From positions 1 through 23,024 of the forward strand of contig PKYJ01000042.1 in NCBI GenBank assembly GCA_003132605.1: DNA of 23,024 bases, given 5' to 3'. The notes under the pieces were generated by a model. The model worked only from the letters and a program-made list of their open reading frames with translations, was not told where the DNA came from and ran no database searches. Shown here piece by piece: positions 21,117-23,024 of this stretch. The DNA comes from Peptococcaceae bacterium (GTDB lineage Bacteria; Bacillota; DSM-12270; Thermacetogeniales; Thermacetogeniaceae). Positions within the stretch are counted from its first letter, which is position 1; each line of letters starts with the position of its first letter. Made by a program: the position numbers and the translations under genes.

Positions 21117-23024
21117 TCATGGTGTTATAGGTACTTTAAAAATATCCACCTTTGTCTCCAGGCATTTTCGTAGGGACAGGTCATTGGCACCAATTTCAAA
21201 CCAATTATTGGGCTTTTGGTAAAAATCAAGGCCACGCCCGATTTTGATTACCCAACCATTATCCAAGCGGATTTCACGATCATGCAAATTGGGATTTACT
21301 TTGATTTCCAGAATGATGTCCAATTCAAGCAAGCTTTGCTTAAGCTCATCAAGCCTATCGTGCATTTCCGAAACATTGGAGCTATCGTCAGGAGCAGTAA
21401 TCAGGTTTATCTTCCGGATCGGTGAGAGCTTTACAGCAGTCTCACAGAAGCGGACAAAATTCTGAATCTGATAAGGCACACGCATATAAGGGTCTTCTAT
21501 GATGATTTCCTTGACTACTTTTAAATATGGTCCGATGATCGACTCGTAGCTGTATCCTGTCTCCCCATAGAAAATCGTATAATGCCGCTCACTGGGTTCA
21601 TCTTCATTGGGAATCTTGGAGCGATCTTCGCTCATGTCTTGTACATAGGATGATATACCATCGCTATTTATTTCACTGGTTCCAGGAGCAGGCAAATGTT
21701 GTTTTTCCTTAGATGGTTCCCCCTGTCTTAATAAGCCGGCCGCTGGAGATTGCTCAAGTTCTTTACGGACTGGTTTTTGGGTAGCTCGGGCATTTTTAGA
21801 CTCGAGACAATAGATTACAACCTCATGCCCGTCTGCAGTGAAGTAAGAGAGATTGATGTTCGCGAATTCATCATCCGGTTTTCGCTTGTTCATCTGCTCC
21901 TTGACGCGACGGCGGCATTCCACAGCATATGCTACGTATTCTTCAAACTCTTCGTCTTTCGGTTCGGCAACCGGGTGTAGTATTTTTAAGAAGGCGCACA
22001 CAGTTTTTTTAATGCTCTTCTCATCACGGCCCTCAACACTTTGACCTAGCCGGATTCTTTTACTGACATCCTCGTACCGATTAGTGTGGCTAAACTGATA
22101 ATGGAAAGCTTCAGCCAGGTAATCGGTTACGAAGCCGTAGTTACTGGTCAGGTAGTCACTGCTGTTTTTTGGCATTTCCCACCCCGGCAGATAACAATCG
22201 AACCGATCCATTATTGCCAGGTCAAACTCCTTGGGCAGAGGTATAAACAAATCGTAATCCGTCGAGTTGACAATCTGTTCGATGGAGTAGTCTATATTCC
22301 CTACAAAGGCCATGCTGGCATCGGCGATCACGTCGACGCCTCGAGAAAACCGCCCATTAGCCATGTAATCCTTCATAATCTGGATGGTGTCCGCGTCCTT
22401 GATCTTGATGCCGGCAACCTCATCAAAAGCGACCGCGTCCCAGAAGCCCACTAGGCCGATTTTATTCCGAGCGTTATTGTAGAAAAGGGTTGCTTTAGTA
22501 GCCTGACCGCCGCTGAGCAGGGTCGCATAGGGTGAAAACTCACTGAAGAAGTATGATTTACCAGTCCCCCGAGGGCCTAACTCTATGAAATTATAGTTAG
22601 CCTCCACTAGAGGCGCTAGCCGGGCAATGAAATGGAATTTCTCTCGTTTCGTTAGTTTTGAGGGCTCTAGCCCCAGCGAACGAAGCACGACGTCCATCCA
22701 CTCATCCCGGGTAAATTCACACCGGCCATCCCCATAAGCTTCAAAATCAAAGCGGCTGAGCTGGATTGGTCGAAGTTCCTCAATTAAAAACGCATAATTG
22801 TCCTGGTCAATATCGTTATAGGCAATTGTCACTTCCGCCCAGATGCCGCCCTCCAAGAGACGATCATTGTCCCGGTAGAATTTCTCTCCGATGGCGATGC
22901 GATGAGAGTTGAAGTTCTCCAAGGCAGCCCAGTGGCGTTTTTCCTTTTCAACATAGCTCACATGTATTTTGTCAATGAAGCGATGCTCGCCTTTGATAGC
23001 CACTTTTGATTGGGCGGCGTTGGC
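21117..23024 (-). CDS. brxL: BrxL-like AAA+ ATPase with C-terminal MIT_C (phospholipase-D-like) domain, 5' end outside window
   Basis: The frame is open to the right edge, and about 90 residues of the BrxL N-terminal region are missing from the visible 628, so the apparent GTG start at 23003 is internal. Residues 10-400 follow BREX BrxL closely: LLEGGIWAEV, RPIQLSRFDF, Walker A GPRGTGKS (143-150), SGGQATKATLFYNNAR, Walker B VAFDEVAG (191-198), MANGRFSRG, MAFVGNID, IMDRFDCYLPGWEMPKNSSD and VEGRDEKSIKKTVCAFLK. A polar linker (400-470) follows. Instead of the Lon-like protease, residues 475-625 match the MIT_C domain of eukaryotic MITD1: GYSYESIIGPYL, IIEDPYMRVPYQIQNFVRFC, HDREIRLDNGWVIKIGRGLD, LETKVDIF. 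BrxL binds DNA as a ring-shaped AAA+ in phage defence. The swapped C-terminus suggests a different output. Confidence 0.85.
   Translation of the reverse strand, partial: ANAAQSKVAIKGEHRFIDKIHVSYVEKEKRHWAALENFNSHRIAIGEKFYRDNDRLLEGGIWAEVTIAYNDIDQDNYAFLIEELRPIQLSRFDFEAYGDGRCEFTRDEWMDVVLRSLGLEPSKLTKREKFHFIARLAPLVEANYNFIELGPRGTGKSYFFSEFSPYATLLSGGQATKATLFYNNARNKIGLVGFWDAVAFDEVAGIKIKDADTIQIMKDYMANGRFSRGVDVIADASMAFVGNIDYSIEQIVNSTDYDLFIPLPKEFDLAIMDRFDCYLPGWEMPKNSSDYLTSNYGFVTDYLAEAFHYQFSHTNRYEDVSKRIRLGQSVEGRDEKSIKKTVCAFLKILHPVAEPKDEEFEEYVAYAVECRRRVKEQMNKRKPDDEFANINLSYFTADGHEVVIYCLESKNARATQKPVRKELEQSPAAGLLRQGEPSKEKQHLPAPGTSEINSDGISSYVQDMSEDRSKIPNEDEPSERHYTIFYGETGYSYESIIGPYLKVVKEIIIEDPYMRVPYQIQNFVRFCETAVKLSPIRKINLITAPDDSSNVSEMHDRLDELKQSLLELDIILEIKVNPNLHDREIRLDNGWVIKIGRGLDFYQKPNNWFEIGANDLSLRKCLETKVDIFKVPITP

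Noticed and set aside
23003..23003. GTG as the start of the BrxL-like gene
   Set aside because: The frame is open to the window edge, no ribosome binding site precedes it, and the BrxL family has about 90 further N-terminal residues.

Overview
The window looks like a chromosomal segment of a moderately high-GC, spore-forming member of the Clostridia (Peptococcaceae or Desulfotomaculum-like). I infer this from several signs: a relic of the sporulation membrane gene ytaF, a soluble DegS/DegU-type kinase-regulator pair, a DUF421 (YetF-type) protein, an FmdB zinc ribbon, strong GGAGG ribosome binding sites, and TTGACA/TATAAT-type promoters. No rRNA, tRNA or CRISPR array was seen.

Left half (1-11 kb), mostly on the minus strand and housekeeping-like: a DUF1614 membrane protein; a short membrane-anchored GT2-like protein; a lone plus-strand gene for a secreted or anchored zinc-dependent phospholipase C-like protein; a histidine kinase/response regulator operon; a phosphoglucomutase/phosphomannomutase behind a 34-bp near-perfect palindrome; a DUF421 protein preceded by an uncalled 42-codon gene; FmdB; and a galU-nfu pair with its own terminator. 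The phosphohexomutase and GalU are consecutive steps from hexose phosphate to UDP-glucose, although they are not in one operon.

Middle (10.3-16.2 kb): a decayed ytaF, then a 4.7-kb gene for a tandem P-type ATPase of the mycobacterial CtpI type. Its first half is a degenerate P1B pump: the phosphorylation Asp, CPC motif and actuator domain are gone. Its second half is a complete P2A (SERCA-like) pump. The ATPase overlaps the start of a 121-aa single-span protein. A similar 78-aa protein is divergently transcribed on the other side from a very good promoter. The three genes look like one membrane system.

Right third (16.2-23 kb), an accessory, mobile region: a Phd-Doc toxin-antitoxin operon with a clear promoter and operator palindrome; convergent to it, an AT-rich AbrB-type antitoxin with a RelE/ParE-type toxin; a transposase relic; an unidentified gene fragment; and a passenger segment (a pRiA4b ORF-3-like gene plus small genes) flanked by directly repeated insertion-sequence end fragments. 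A 263-bp internally deleted element with perfect 13-bp ends has cut off a gene after 45 codons. Just upstream of that broken gene, and running off the right edge, is a BrxL-type AAA+ ATPase whose C-terminus is not the usual Lon-like protease but a domain matching the MIT_C (phospholipase-D-like) domain of eukaryotic MITD1. This is the most unusual gene in the window and probably marks the end of a defence island that continues outside it.
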